A DNA stretch of 64,000 nucleotides from Lottia gigantea (GCF_000327385.1 NW_008709027.1:2095952-2159951); one strand, 5' to 3'; positions 39,970 through 56,400 are shown, counted from the stretch's first letter. The notes: generated by a model not told the origin, from the letters alone. Translations and numbers: made by a program.

Positions 39970-40790
39970 GGGTTGCGGGGGTTATATTGGCGTCACTCAT
40001 GTCCATCCGTCCGTTCGTCCACAACTGCCGGTAAACACTCAAAAATAACAATTCTCGACAGATTTTGAAGAAACTGGTGAGAGTGTTTGAAATCATCCAA
40101 GAATGAACCCTATTGAAAATCAGAAAAATCGAAAACTATTTAGTATGAGTTAATGTCCTTGTTCTTGATAGCGTGTTTAATTTCTAGCCTCTAGAAGGTA
40201 CAATTCTGGACGGATTTTGACGAAACTTGGTGTGGGCGTTTGTAATCATTCACAGATGAACCCTATTGAAAATCAGACAAATCGAAAAATATTTAGTATG
40301 AGTTTATGCCCTTGTTCTCGAAAGCGTGTTTAATTTTTAGCCCGTAAACACTCTAGAAGGAATAATTCTGGACGGATTTCGACGAAACTTAAATCCTATA
40401 AAAGATCAGAAAAATCGAAAAATATTTATTGTGAGATAATGCCCTTGTTCTTGAAAGCGTGTTTAATTTTCAGAAGGAACAATTCTTGACGAATTTTGAC
40501 AAAACTTGTTAATATTGTTTATTATCATCCATGGATAAACACTACTGAAAATCAATAAAGAAAAAAATATATTTCATAATATGAGCTATTGAAAAAGGGT
40601 TTCAATTTTAGCTCGTTAACACTGAAAGACGAAGATTCTTGTTGGATTTTGACAAAACCTGGTAATATAATTCAGTATAAAAAGTTCAAAACATGTGTAT
40701 GACTGAAGGTTGAATATTTCATATTGGTAATTGTAACTGTACTGCCAAGCTGTACGTGGACGTATATTACCTTGCTTTGCTCTCAGATTA
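39970..40790 (-). repeat. Rpt-A copy, minus strand
   Basis: In plus orientation it begins with GGCGTCACTCATGTCCATCC and CCGTTCGTCCACAACTG, has three or four units of roughly 150 bp (AATCAGAAAAATCGAAA, CCCTTGTTCTTGAAAGCGTG), and ends GTACTGCCAAGC...CGTATATTACCTTGCTTTGC. Confidence 0.8.
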
Positions 40791-41193
40791 TCTGGATTGT
40801 GAGCCCCATGAATGTCAACAGCCAGAAAATGATCGAAGCGGAGCGTATTACGTATCTCAGGCGTTCAGGCGTCGACGACTCAACTCGAGTTTAAGGGAAC
40901 TTGATTTAAAATTGTAACCTGCCAGACTTTTTGGCGTGTTAGTAACTTACAGAAAAAGAAATATAAGCTTCAGTTGTCTTTTACAAATGACGTAACAATT
41001 ATTACAAATAATTATTGTATTATGCTTTTAAGCTACTTAAGTTAATGATATAGTTATGAATGAAAGGATAATCCCATTGACATTTGTTTCTATTCCGTGA
41101 CCATGGCACACAGTGTTGTCAAGGTAGTTTAGTTTAGGTAGGTTACCTATAATTTACAGATCAAACTCTAAATCACCAAAATAGTCCTGATAG

Positions 41194-41685
<492 letters not shown>

Positions 41686-41699
41686 TCTATACAACAGTG

Positions 41700-42477
41700 A
41701 GATTAGATTACCATTGTAATTTTGTGTTATTTGCAAATGCTTCAATTGCTAGCTATATGCCTAATGATATATCACCTATACATTGTATGTTACCTTTTGT
41801 TTGATTCGTTAGTGAATTGTCTGTTAAAATTTTTACACTCTCATAGGACATTCTTCAGACATTGTATCAGAGCATGAAATAAGGAATATTCATAAATAAG
41901 ACATATACCTTATTTAATGGTGTATGCCTGAGTAGCTACTTAACAAAAATCATCCAAGGTTGTAGCCATTGAATTCATATACAGTGTTGAATGCGTCATT
42001 ATCTAAAATAAAAAAGCTTATACATATTTCATTAAATATGGTATTTGAAAAAGGGGGACGAGAGTTTTAGAGCAAAACATTATGTTATTATTTCTGTAGG
42101 TTCACCTATTGTTTTGTAAAACCCAAACCCAAATCTTGTTATTATTTATGTGATATTTTTTACCCAGTTATTAAGTATATTGTTGTTTATATAATAAATC
42201 AATTAAATTAAGGTTTTCGTGAAGATCAACAAGATTCTATCATGTTCTATCTGACCGTTCATGCTGCAGAAATCACTATGCCTGGCAGGCTATCTTTTAC
42301 GCAAAGCATTGACGGTTTATATTTTTGCCGTAAAAACAAAGCTATGCAGTCTGTATAGAAAGGGAGATCACTAGCAACTAGACCGGCCAATGTAATTCAG
42401 TCGTAAAAAGACAGTAAGTCTGCAATATTATTGTAGTTGTTGTCTATTACTTATTAAGCTCAGCAACAAAAAAAAGA
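41700..42477. other. Copy 5 3' flank
   Basis: Probable 3' UTR; AATAAA at 42194-42199 is a possible poly(A) signal. A Rpt-A end scrap (TATGCCTGGCAGGCTATCTT) lies near 42279. Confidence 0.4.
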
Positions 42478-45400
42478 GGGGGGTTAACATCAGGTGGCTT
42501 GTGTGGTGGATTTTGGCCCCATGTAGACAAACCATGTCCAGCAAAAGGGGAAGCCTGTTCTAATTGTGGAAGGTTAAATCATTTTGCAAGAGTTTGTAGA
42601 GCAGGAGGTTGACCGACCACATCTACGAATACCAAGACTTTTGCTAAACCAACCAATCGATATAACCAATCAAAGTCGAAATCCAATAATGGAGGATCCA
42701 AACCTAAATCTATCAATCTTATTCATGACAGTCAATCATCTTCTGCCGATGAATATATTTTCACAGTCGACTCACCAACCAACAGCAAGCAACCGCTTAC
42801 TAATCTAACCAATGCTGGTGTAACCATTCCTGTTATCATGAGACTGGAGCATCAGTCAATATCGTCGACAAGGAAACATATCAGAAAATAATACCAAAAC
42901 AATTCCTCTACCAATCCTAGGAGTATTTGATGCTACTTTAGAAACTCCAATCAAGCAATGTACGGCACTATTTTATGTCACTGACTAGAAAGCAAGCACT
43001 CTTATTGGGTACAAGTCTTGTTTAGAACTTGATCTAGTTCAAATACTTCAAGTAAATTCTACAATATCATCTGATCTACCAAAGTCTGAGACTTTAATAT
43101 CTGAATTTAAAGATGTTTCCAAGGATTAGGCAAACTAAAAGAATACCAATTCCAAATCCACATCGACGAAACAGTTAAACCTATTGCTCAACCTGCGAGA
43201 CGCATTCCTTTCCATACAAGAAAATTAGTTGAGGCTGAACTTCAAAAACTTCAAGACTCTGACATCATCGAGGAAGTATCTGGACCGACACCTTGGGTAT
43301 CGCCCATTGTAATCGTACCGAAACGGAATAACACAGTCAGAATATGTGTTGATATGAGAGCAGCCAACACAGCTGTTACCACACAACCTCACCCAACACC
43401 AACCTTAGATGAAATCATACATGACCTTAATGGATCCACAACATTTTCAAAACTTGATCTTTTTCAAGGTTATCATCAAATTGAGTTAGCCCCATCATCA
43501 CGTTACCTTACAACATTTGCAACCCACCTTGGTTTAAGAAGGTACAAAAGACTATTGTTTGGCTTATCTTCTGCATCTGAGATATTTCAGTACATAATCC
43601 AGCAAGTTTTGACAGGCATACCAGGTGTAAAGAACATCTCCGACGTTATCATTGTCTATGGTAAATCAGACACTGACCACAACCAATCTCTTCATATGGT
43701 ATTTCAACGCCTACGTGAAAAGAATCTTAAACTAAATCTCGACAAATGTTTGTTCAACCAACACAAACTTGAATTTTTCGGATCTACATTCTCGCCTCAG
43801 GGTATATTTCGAGACCCTGCTAAAGTTGCTGCAGTCAAAGAAGCACCTGTTCCACAAGATGCTGCTGCTGTTAGAAGCGTATTGGGAATGACAAACTATA
43901 TAGCCCGATTCATTCCACATCATTCGATAATTACCGACTCTCTCCGAGAATTAACTAAAAAGGGAATCAAATGGTTATCATCTGTATGTCTATGTAAAGT
44001 CTTCATCATCATCATCACGGACCACAAACCATTAGAGGGGATTTTTAATAAACCACTTTCCAAACCTACAGCAAGAATTGAACGTTGTTTACTACGTTTG
44101 CAACCATACAACTTACTAGTTGAATATCAACCAGAAGCTAACAACCCTGCTGATTTCGTATCGAGACACCCTCAATCCTGCCAACCAAATTTTGATAGAG
44201 ACATAGAAGAATATGTTAATTATATTGGTAATAATGCTGTACCAAAATTTATGACTTGAGAGATGATGCGAGAAGCTACATCGACGGATCCAGCTATGCA
44301 GAAATTGATCCAGTCCATCAACACCAATATCTGGAATAAGGCTGATCCTGACATTAAACCATTCTACAACGTCAGAAAACAGTTATCGGTTATTTCATCA
44401 GTTGTCCTCAGAAATTCAAAATTGGTAATACCAGAATCTCTACGTGATAATTGTCTCAAAATAGCTCACGAAGGTCATCAAGGAGTTGTTAAAACCAAAC
44501 GATTACTTCGAGAAAAAGTATGGTATCCCAACATTGATCGAGATACAGAATCACTCATTAATCATTGTATACCTTGTCAATCAGCAAACACTGGAACCTC
44601 ACCAAAACCAGAACCACTTCACATGACAGAATCTCCATCACAACCCTGGAGTCATGTTAGTGCTGATTTTTGCGGACCATTTCCCTCTGGAGACTATCTG
44701 TTAGTGGTTATAGATTATTACTCTCGTTATCCAGAAGTAGAAATCATCAAATCAACCTCAGCTCATTGTATTATACCAAAGTTAGACAAAATGTTTGCTA
44801 CACATGGAATTGTTCACGAACTTAAATCTGATAATGGACCCCCATTTAATGGTGCAGATTTTCAATCATAATAATGCTAAAACTGTTGGTCTTCATCATG
44901 CACGTGTCACTCCATACTGGCCAAAGCTGCCAAATGTAAGATGAAATCATATGCAGATCAAAAGTTCTTGCCAAATCATCTGATCTCATGCAAGGTATTA
45001 GTGAAACAGAATAAAGTCAATAAATTGTCTACGCCTTTTAGTGCTGAACCATCCGTAGTATTAGATGTTAAAGGATCTATGATTACACTGAAACGACCTA
45101 ATGGCAAAGTTTATGCAAGAAACAGCTCGTTACTAAAAAGATTACCAACTACGTCAAATCAGCTCAATAAAGCAACATCCGATTCTGGAGATGACATCGA
45201 GGATGATAGTTATGCTAAACGACCAAATCCAGTCATTCCACAACCAATGACAAGAAACCCAAGAAGACATCGTAATAGACCCCGTTATCGAAATGACTAT
45301 GTTTAGGGCAATTTTAATTATTTCCTAGTCAATTGTTCTGAACTGTGATTTGAGTAACATTATATTTAATCAATGTGCTAAATAATGCGTTAAAGGATTT

Positions 45401-45533
45401 AAATTCTATTTTAAATCTAATCAAGTGGACAGTTATCCATTTTAATTTTATTTTAACTTGAAAAGAATACAAATAATTTTCAGTGTTATTATGTAACCAG
45501 TGACAATGTTCTTTTATCTAAAGGGGGAAGGGA
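42478..45533 (+). mobile_element. Ty3/gypsy LTR retrotransposon, broken
   Basis: Parts in order: gag zinc knuckle (about 42500-42600; CSNCGRLNHFARVC), protease (about 42830-42900), reverse transcriptase (about 43130-43980; FSKLDLFQGYHQIELAP), RNase H part (about 44000-44180; ITDHKPLEGIF), integrase zinc-binding and core (44263-44871; HEGHQG, CIPCQS, SADFCGPFP), integrase C-terminal part (44941-45306). A purine tract AAAGGGGGAAGGGA (45520-45533) is followed by TGTAGTG, a plausible start of the right LTR. I see no left LTR. The copy is a fossil with several breaks, of moderate age judging by how readable it is. Confidence 0.9.
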
Positions 45534-46900
45534 TGTAGTGTCCAGTGTTTCCGCTGATCATTTTATGTATTGAGAGTTATGTCCCTTAATTGAATATGGC
45601 TGCGCCCATAACTAAGATGCACGCCGTCCAATTTTATGATTAAAATGTAGTTAAACTATATATATCTTTTACACATCACCAAGATCCACCCATAAACATT
45701 ATAAAAATAAGCTGAGGATGTGATAAAAAATACAAATTTGATCGCTAAGTTCGACCACAGCATACAGCCCTTAGTTTAGATTCGATAATTTTGTAAACTG
45801 GTGAATTTGTAAATTGGTACCCAGAAGTTACTTTTTCAGAAAGCTATCATGAAACTTTATTCTTAGATGGTATTTATTCTTTTAAGCTATCATTCTTATT
45901 TCTAGAATAATGTGTGCTATTAGCCGACCCTATGGGAACATGCAGCACACAGGGAAAAGACGACAATAAGGGTCAATGTTTATTGTCCTGAACCATTTCA
46001 AATGCATCCTGATTTCACTATTTTCAAATGTCTTTAATTAAGCTTTAAATTTATACACAGTCCTTTTTTGGATTGACACATATACGCACTTCTCGCTTCC
46101 AATGTTCCGAGCTAAAACTTTGCTAATACTAAAAATCAGTTGTATACAGGTGTATAATACACAACATTTTTTCAAATAGAGTTCTACATCTAATTTCTAA
46201 ATTTTTTACATCATCCAATCAAAAGATTTACAACTATTCCTGGATTTTGATCATTGTAGTTTATATCAGAAAAATACAGATTCGAGCCCATTGATAATTT
46301 TGTTTAAAATTGCACTTTCTTATTGCTTTAAAATGACTTTTTTATACATGGCGTACTCTCAAGGAAAGACGAGTCGTCATTTTAACTTACAAAAGCGAAT
46401 AATTCTGGATACACATGGATCAAGGGTTGAGCTGTGCACACTATTATTAATCAGCTTAGCTTGCTCCAGTTTCTGAGACTAACGTACGATTTGTGAATAG
46501 AAAACATGTCCCTTTAATGTCGACTTGATATTAAAATAAAAGGCTTTAATGTATCTAATAAATACCAATATCTCATTGAAATAAAACTGGTAACAGCTGC
46601 GCTACACAATTATTGATTTCGTACATAATGTTAATTGTGATGTCCTTTTACACCTCCATTCAGCATTCATTATTACTATTTTACAAAAGAACATATTAAT
46701 ATGACGTAATATTGACATGTTTCCAATATCCAAGCTAATTATATGTGAATGAATGAAGACAGAAGATAATTGATCTATAGACCTGCCACGAGCAGTTTCT
46801 TCCTTGCAAATTTATTACAGCTCTTATTTAAAGCCAGGCTTAACTCAGGGACGTCATTCGGTAGTCCCAGAACATTGCCACTGATTTCCAAGGTAACGTG
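45534..46900 (+). other. Possible right LTR, then intergenic
   Basis: TGTAGTGTCCAGTGTTTCCG follows the purine tract as expected for an LTR start; its end is not defined because no second LTR is available to compare. The rest shows no gene. ACATGTCCCTTTAATG at 46503 resembles the end motif of the 5449-7101 family. Confidence 0.4.
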
Positions 46901-46925
46901 TTCCGGTCGAGTCGTTTACACTTGG

Positions 46926-47493
<568 letters not shown>

Positions 47494-48955
47494 GGTATTA
47501 AGATAAATTTACAGACTCTAACTGGATTTCATTCAAAGTTTTCATGTCAAGGGTGTTTTGTTTCATTTTCAAATGGATAGGACGGTTATATTTCTTTGTT
47601 ATCGACATAAATGCCGTCCATGTGCTCGGTTATTGTGCGCACAATATTCAAGGAGTTCAACAACGATGAGAGAGCTGTGTATTCATTAATTTGGCTTATT
47701 TACTAGAATCGAACTCTAGTATTGATCTTTGACTCGGTAACTATGGCAACTGGACGCTCAAGCTAGATAACAAAGAAGTACATTATGGTATGCGTGCTCA
47801 ATAATATAGAATCATTTTCTATCCTAGTTATAATGTGAATATAATAGTATTTCAATTTTTTTATTTATTTATTCATTGCTTAGATTTGTCCTTTTCAGTC
47901 ACCGTGTAAGGCTCACATGTTATTCAATTAAATAGAAAACCAGAAAAGAACTATAATGAATCATGTATAAGTTTAAGGGTAGTTTAAATAGACAAGACGA
48001 TAATGTAGGGTTTGTTTTGCTATAAATATTGAAGGTATATAGCAACAAGACTATTGTTATATTCAATCAGTTGATTGAATACCAGTTCTCACAGCGCTCA
48101 TTAAAATATAGATATCACACACATCTATATAGTGTTACTCCTAACAACTATGTACATGTATTGATTGATACTGTGGATTATTGACTATATTTGGTCACAC
48201 TGAGTACTATATCTTGTTATCAATATCATATTTCCGTAATATGCTAATTAGACACTGATTTGCATATTGAATTTAACTATTCCAAGCATAGATCTCAACT
48301 GAACTACAATCAATCTTTTTAAAGAAGTAGTTATTTAAAGAAACGGTCTAATTAGGTGTGATACATTTCATGTTAATTATTTAGATATATTGTAAATTTG
48401 TCTAGTTTAGAATCTTATGACGTCAATACTCATGACAAATGTAGCCAGGAGTTTTTTGATAAATAAATGGCTTACAAAATTTGTATTTAGATTGTGTCTC
48501 AGAAAATTCCTCTTTGTCAACTCCCAAATTAGGCTTCTCTGACTTTCACTCATTACTTGAAAAAGGCATTTGAATATGAAGTGTTCATTCAGTTCAATAA
48601 AGCAAAAATATATTGAGCATGATGAGCATTTGTCGAATCAAATAACGTATTGATTTTATATAGTCAGTGTTAGTCCGAAAATTCTGTCCCTACTCAGTTT
48701 CTAAAATTTGATATGCTGGGTGTGATAGCGTCATTTCTTAGGGCCATGTAATGTCGGAGTCAAACATTTAGGAGTACATCCCGACCCATTTTAAAGTCAC
48801 ACTTTTTTTTTATAATTTTTATCAAAACAAAAGCACATTTGTCATAACTTTTGGTATCTTTTTAAAGCTGAACACTTTATGAATTCGTAGAAAATGAGTT
48901 TGGATTTCTCAGATCTATGCAAGAAATTGCCCTTCTTGTGCTGTCAGTAGTGTGA
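47494..48955. other. Copy 6 3' flank and intergenic
   Basis: The start is probably 3' UTR; otherwise AT-rich sequence without a gene or repeat that I can support. Confidence 0.4.
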
Positions 48956-48956
48956 T

Positions 48957-51609
48957 CTTAATATATCATATCAACTCACTATACCATTAAACAAGATATA
49001 TCATATCATCTATATACCATTAAACAAGATAGAGATATATGATATCATCTATATACACCATTAAACAAGATAGAGATATATGATATCATCTATATATACC
49101 ATTAAACAAGATAGAGATATATTATATCATCTATATACACCATTAAACAAGATAGAGATATATTATATCATCTATATATACCATTAAACAAGATAGAGAT
49201 ATATTATATCATCTATATATACCATTAAACAAGATAGAGATATATGATATCATCTATATATACCATTAAACAAGATAGAGATATATGATATCATCTATAT
49301 ACACCATTAAACAAGATAGAGATATATGATATCATCTATATATACCATTAAACAAGATAGAGATATATTATATCATCTATATACACCATTAAACAAGATA
49401 GAGATATATTATATCATCTATATACACCATTAAACAAGATAGAGATATATTATATCATCTATATATACCATTAAACAAGATAGAGATATATTATCTTATC
49501 TATATACACCATTAAACAAGATAGAGATATATCATATTATCTATATACACCATTAAACAAGATATATCATATCATCTATATATACCATTAAACAAGATAG
49601 AGATATATGATATCATCTATATACACCATTAAACAAGATAGAGATATATGATATCATCTATATATACCATTAAACAAGATAGAGATATATTATATCATCT
49701 ATATACACCATTAAACAAGATAGAGATATATGATATCATCTATATATACCATTAAACAAGATAGAGATATATTATATCATCTATATACACCATTAAACAA
49801 GATAGAGATATATGATATCATCTATATATACCATTAAACAAGATAGAGATATATTATATCATCTATATATACCATTAAACAAGATAGAGATATATTATAT
49901 CATCTATATACACCATTAAACAAGATAGAGATATATGATGTCATCTATATATACCATTAAACAAGATAGAGATATATGATATCATCTATATATACCATTA
50001 AACAAGATAGAGATATATTATATCATCTATATATACCATTAAACAAGATAGAGATATATTATTTCATCTATAATACCATTAAACAAGATAGAGATATATG
50101 ATATCATCTATATACACCATTAAACAAGATAGAGATATATGATATCATCTATATATACCATTAAACAAGATAGAGATATATTATATCATCTATATACACC
50201 ATTAAACAAGATAGAGATATATGATGTCATCTATATACACCATTAAACAAGATAGAGATATATTATATCATCTATATATACCATTAAACAAGATAGAGAT
50301 ATATTATATCATCTATATACACCATTAAACAAGATAGAGACATATGATATCATCTATATATACCATTAAACAAGATAGAGACATATGATATCATCTATAT
50401 ATACCATTAAACAAGATAGAGATATATTATATCATCTATATATACCATTAAACAAGATAGAGATATATTATATCATCTATATATACCATTAAACAAGATA
50501 GAGATATATGATATCATCTATATATACCATTAAACAAGATAGAGATATATGATATCATCTATATATACCATTAAACAAGATAGAGATATATGATATCATC
50601 TATATATACCATTAAACAAGATAGAGATATATTATATCATCTATAATACCATTAAACAAGATAGAGATATATTATATCATCTATATACACCATTAAACAA
50701 GATAGAGATATATGATGTCATCTATATATACCATTAAACAAGATAGAGATATATGATATCATCTATATACACCATTAAACAAGATAGAGATATATGATAT
50801 CATCTATATATACCATTAAACAAGATAGAGATATATTATATCATCTATATACACCATTAAACAAGATAGAGATATATTATATCATCTATATATACCATTA
50901 AACAAGATAGAGATATATGATATCATCTATATATACCATTAAACAAGATAGAGACATATGATATCATCTATATATACCATTAAACAAGATAGAGATATAT
51001 TATATCATCTATATATACCATTAAACAAGATAGAGATATATGATGTCATCTATATATACCATTAAACAAGATAGAGATATATTATATCATCTATATATAC
51101 CATTAAACAAGATAGAGATATATTATCTTATCTATATACACCATTAAACAAGATAGAGATATATCATATCATCTATATACACCATTAAACAAGATAGAGA
51201 TATATTATATCATCTATATACACCATTAAACAAGATAGAGATATATGATTTCATCTATATATACCATTAAACAAGATAGAGATATATGATATCATCTATA
51301 TACACCATTAAACAAGATAGAGATATATTATATCATCTATATATACCATTAAACAAGATAGAGATATATGATATCATCTATATACACCATTAAACAAGAT
51401 AGAGATATATTATATCATCTATATATACCATTAAACAAGATAGAGATATATTATCTTATCTATATACACCATTAAACAAGATAGAGATATATTATATCAT
51501 CTATATATACCATTAAACAAGATAGAGATATATGATATCATCTATATATACCATTAAACAAGATAGAGATATATTATATCATCTATATACACCATTAAAC
51601 AAGATAGAA
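48957..51609. repeat. 41-bp satellite array, about 64 units
   Basis: Units of 41 bp on CCATTAAACAAGATAGAGAT followed by ATATGATATCATCTATATAT. Each has a perfect palindrome ATGATATCAT or its variant. Unit types vary at two places (ATGATATC/ATTATATC and TATATACC/TATACACC) in a mixed order, and rare forms such as TTATCTTATC recur at 49489, 51122 and 51449. A lone diverged unit lies at about 52535-52610. Confidence 0.97.
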
Positions 51610-51619
51610 AGTTATGTAT

Positions 51620-53400
51620 GATGTAACGAAACAATAAAAAATGTTTATTTTTCAACATAAAATTTTGTGACTTTATCGTCGTATGGGTTTAGATAGCAAA
51701 TATTTAGTCACCCCACTGTGTCGACATCATAGAGTTATAAATATAGTTATTATTTATATCTATAACCTGCATGAAATAGCTCCGTGCTTTGTGAGGTCAA
51801 AATAGTCCGAAACATACCAGGCTATCCCATAGCCTACCTATGCCACGACAGTTATTTTCAACAATTAATGTTTTGACCCTTATCTTTAATCCAACCTTTA
51901 CAGATCTAGGACTATCTTGCGATATAACCGTTTATTATTTTTGTATGTGAAATATTTACATAATATATACCACACGACTAACATGAGTCTATAAAATATA
52001 GAAATCAGATGATTTTACAATTCTTTGTAAATATTAATCCAAAATTTCAATGGTTAGCATAAGTTGAAAATTCGTATTTTAAAAATAGAAAGTCGAAAAT
52101 GCAGTCACTGACATAATATCCACTCATATGTATATATACAACGAAATAACATGATACGCTTGCTTTAATTCACGATAAAACTCGACACGGTGGGGTGGCT
52201 AAACATTTTGTATCTAAAGGCATACCGATACGATAGATAGGCTATAGTCACAAAATTTCATGTTGAAAAATGTAAAAGAGTATGTATTGTTTCGTTTCAT
52301 TATACATAAGAACATTATTGCAGTCAGCGTGGAGAAAACGTGGTTTCCAAATTGCGAATATCAAAATGATATGTCGGAGCAGTCGGAGGCTGGCGCAGAA
52401 ACCAAGACACCGTATATTTTTGAAGGAATTATGCAATTTTCGTACATTTCTAGTACTTCTAGAGACTGTTTACATACATTAAAGGCTCAAATCAATCCCC
52501 CAAACTGGCACCTTTGTCCATTCAATATATTATATCACCATACCATTAAACAAGACAGAGATGTCTTAATATATTATAACACCTCTATATACCATTATAG
52601 ACTATTATATACCATAGACGTCTTTATGTTTCATTGTTCAGAAATAGTTTAGCAATGTTCATATCCCAAATGTCACTGAAATAGTGTTGACCAATTTGTC
52701 CTCATCAGTTATCAGAAGGACAGAATTGGCAGGAAATGACAACAAGGGAGAGAAGTGTGTATGATTTATTATCTGGTAGTATTGAAGACTGAATTAACTC
52801 GAGTTGATATATTGAAAACTAATGATTCCGCTCGAGAAGATATATCTAGATCGTCTATTACTTGACCCAGTAGTCCTCCAACTAGCCAGGAAGCACCCAA
52901 TTCCAATACTGACTGAAAATTTAAAAAAAAGTTAATTAATTATAGTTGGTTGATTGGTCGAATTTAACAGACTATTCTATAAATCTAGATGTGTATTTCA
53001 GTCATGTCTTGTCATGTTTATATGAAATTTAATTGTGTTAACAAAGGTTAGCTGCTGAAAACAATTAGTTTACCGATGCTTATTGGGGCACGAGCTGTTA
53101 TATGTATTTATCTTACATTACCACATACGATCTAGTAGGGGGGATGAATTATTGTAAAAACTGTGCTATAAAAATAGAACGATCAAACCTTAGTTGTTAT
53201 ATAGGCCTATACTCGTTTCTACGTATAGTCCCTAGTCACCAACTCATTATTGAGTTAATAAGCACAAGAAGTTTTAGTTTGGGAACAAAATTTCAAATAT
53301 GCTCAGCCTACTGCCCTTATTAGTTGATGTCTGTGATAAATGTCTACCGTCACAAATACTGAATTGCAATTAAAAATGTAAATGATGGCGCTTGAGCCGC
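51620..53400. other. Intergenic after satellite
   Basis: Stretch 52421-52470 (TTTTGAAGGAATTATGCAAT, then TTTTCGTACATTTCTAGTA) is matched at 61450-61500, so it is part of a dispersed repeat. Open frames around 52260-52650 overlap that repeat and the lone satellite unit and are not called as genes. Confidence 0.4.
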
Positions 53401-53408
53401 TTTCTGTA

Positions 53409-56400
53409 TCAATGCACGACACAGACTTTGTTGTACAGTAATAAACTTATCGTAATACTCACTACGTCACCATAGAAACTGAGGGTTTTTCTCAGGTGAT
53501 GTATATCTTGCGAATCTTTCAGTAAACGAGACGAAACGTTGTGAAGATATGACGACAAGTTCAAATCAACTTCATGAAAACTTTTTGTGTCGTCATCGAT
53601 GAAATGATCCTTAGATGAAAAGAAACTGTCATCCTCAATCCAGCTATGCTCGGTGTCCTCTAAACATACTCTAGAATCATTATTGTTTAACTCGTGGCTT
53701 TCTGATTTGAAGCTTGAGTTTGCACATGGTAATCCAATTTCATCTTCATTGAGCACCAGACTGGTAACCGTTTCATCGACAGGCGATGTTCTGATGATGA
53801 TTGGTGACTGTAGATTTAACGGAGACGCATTGTGCTCTATATTTTGTAAATTACTGAAAGTGTTAGTCGACTCGTTGCATGCATCATTAACAATCGTTTT
53901 GACATATTTCAGAGCATTTGGAGTAGTGTCTGTAAATGTGGTGTGATTAACGTCGTAGTAATCTTCCTCTAAATCTGTTGATTCCGATCCTATTGGATCT
54001 ATCAGTGGTTTAGACGACATTAATTGTGGTAAGCTTATTTTCCTGTCACACTTTCCATGCAGGATATTATCAGAGGTTTCTTGATGTTTTCGGGATTTTG
54101 TGTCCTCCATATAAACAGCTTGTGGTCTTTCGACTGTATCAGCAACATCAATAATTTTAGCAGGTTTAATAGGTTGGAATGTGTTGGTGTGTTTTACAGG
54201 CAATTTGTTCACGACTAGCTCGTCATCGCTATTTACTGAATCAGCAAAGTGTTCTGCTTCCTTGTCATTTATTGAATGATCAGGAATTGATTTCTCCGAT
54301 AATCGTGTTGTATTTGGTATGGACCACTTCGGAATTGTATAGACATGATTTCCTACAACACAAACATGATCATGATCATGATCCATACAAGGACTTTTGA
54401 TACACAATAAAATGTCTAAAATTTCCCAAGGAATATCATCTGGTGATTTTAGATCATAAATCTTCCCTTCTAGAGAAAGAGGAGTTTTCACCTTAGACCG
54501 TTTTCTGATTTCTAAATCTGATCTAGATTGTTTCTTGATAAAAAGTCTTGGGGACAGTTTCTTCAGTTTGAGAATATTCTGTTTTTGATGTTTGTCTGGC
54601 TCAGATAAATATTTTTTCATTTGCTTTTTTATCAAATACGAAGGAATGGCTTTCCTTTTCTTCAATTTTTGTAATCTTCTGATACTAATGGATTGGTGTC
54701 TTTTATCAAAAGAATTCTTGGTTTTTCTGTACAAAGATCTTCTTGGTTTACAGTGACTGGTGACATAGAAACGTTCTGAAATAAAGTAAAAAGATTGATA
54801 CGTTTTTTCTAGTAAAAGTCACGGAAGATATAAAACGAGCCGGTAATAAAAGCCGCCATGCACCCTAAAACGGCCAAACTGAAATTGCTTAAAAACAATC
54901 AGATGTATAATTGATTTTTATACATCTGACCAAGTTTTAAATTTGGAGGGTTAAGGGTATTTATATTTCTTAGTCATGGTCTTGATTCCCTGTTTTTTAT
55001 TCTAAAGATTACATTGCACTAATAGGTCGGCTCAATCGTGCAAATTGGGTGCAAATTGGATATTGGAACTCATTCGTGAAGTCATAATTTAAGCTCACCT
55101 TCATCTTTAGACAGTATTGTATTTAAACACAGAACCAATGTTAAAATGAAGTTTGTGAAAAATAAACACCATGTCGTTTTGTTAACCGCATTAAATTCTA
55201 ATGGTATGGAATCTAACAATTCAGATGTTTTCCAAATATCTAAAATTAAAAATAACATTGGCTACAGCAATATCATATTAATTAAATGTCATAATAGTTC
55301 ACCATTTTTGGGAGTTGATATGGACCTTGATGTAATATATTCTTCAGAAGAATTAGTAATGTACGAATATTATCATTACCATTTCTGTTCCCAATCAATG
55401 CCGAGCAATTACCTTAAAGATATCGTGATTATATAGGGTGATTGAAAGTAACAACTAACGTGTTTCGTGAAAAAATAATCTTGAAAGGTTATTATACATA
55501 TTTAAACCTTAGACCTAAAAATAAATGGAAATTCAAATATATATAAGCCTAAGAAAAATTCTACAAATTTTAATATCAGCTATCCAAACAATTGAGTAAA
55601 TATAAAGAGTGTCTCGGTTGGCTTAGATTTAGATATTACATTTGCAGCTACCAAAATGTTTCTCCTATGGGTTCTAAATGAAACGACCAGAGCATGGACC
55701 TTGCGATTGTTTGCTTGCCTTATTGTGATTACGACCTACTATTTCAAAATGATAGGTAGGAGGGAATGTCGAGAAATTACACATGCAAAGTATATCTGCT
55801 ATAATATTAAGGGTTACATTCACGGTCAATTACCTATCGACTATTTCCATCATTAAAACCACTTTCGTTATAATATGTAAGCTATTAAATATTGTTTTAT
55901 ATTCTTGTTAACTTTATCATTATCTATGTTTACTTTGTTCAAAATGTCAATATTGTAAACAGTCATAATTTATCATTCTCCAATAACGCCCATTTAGTGA
56001 ATCAAATCCCTGGTTTTTTTTTAAATCATGCCCTTTCTTATATATATATTCATTAGTAATGAAGCAAAATATTATCATTTTCATCCATGACCACATTAAT
56101 TATCTATTTGCCTTCTATTCTTTTAGAACAAAATATACATTGCGAATTTTTTTTATGGCAATATTAATTAATTTCACCAAGTTTCGTCTAAATCTATCAA
56201 GAATTATGCCTTCTTGGCTGTTTACGAACCAAAAATCGAACGCATTTTCAAGAACAAGGGCAATAACTCATATTAAATATTCTTCTGATTTCAATAGGGT
56301 TTATCCTAAGGTTATTACAAACACTCCACCAAGTTTCGTCTATCGTGTCCGCAACGCATTTTTAAAAACAATGACAATAATTCATTGAATATTTTTCGAT

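Noticed and set aside
48957-51609. CRISPR-like regular array
   Set aside because: The units are contiguous 41-bp tandem copies without unique spacers, in a eukaryotic context; it is a satellite.
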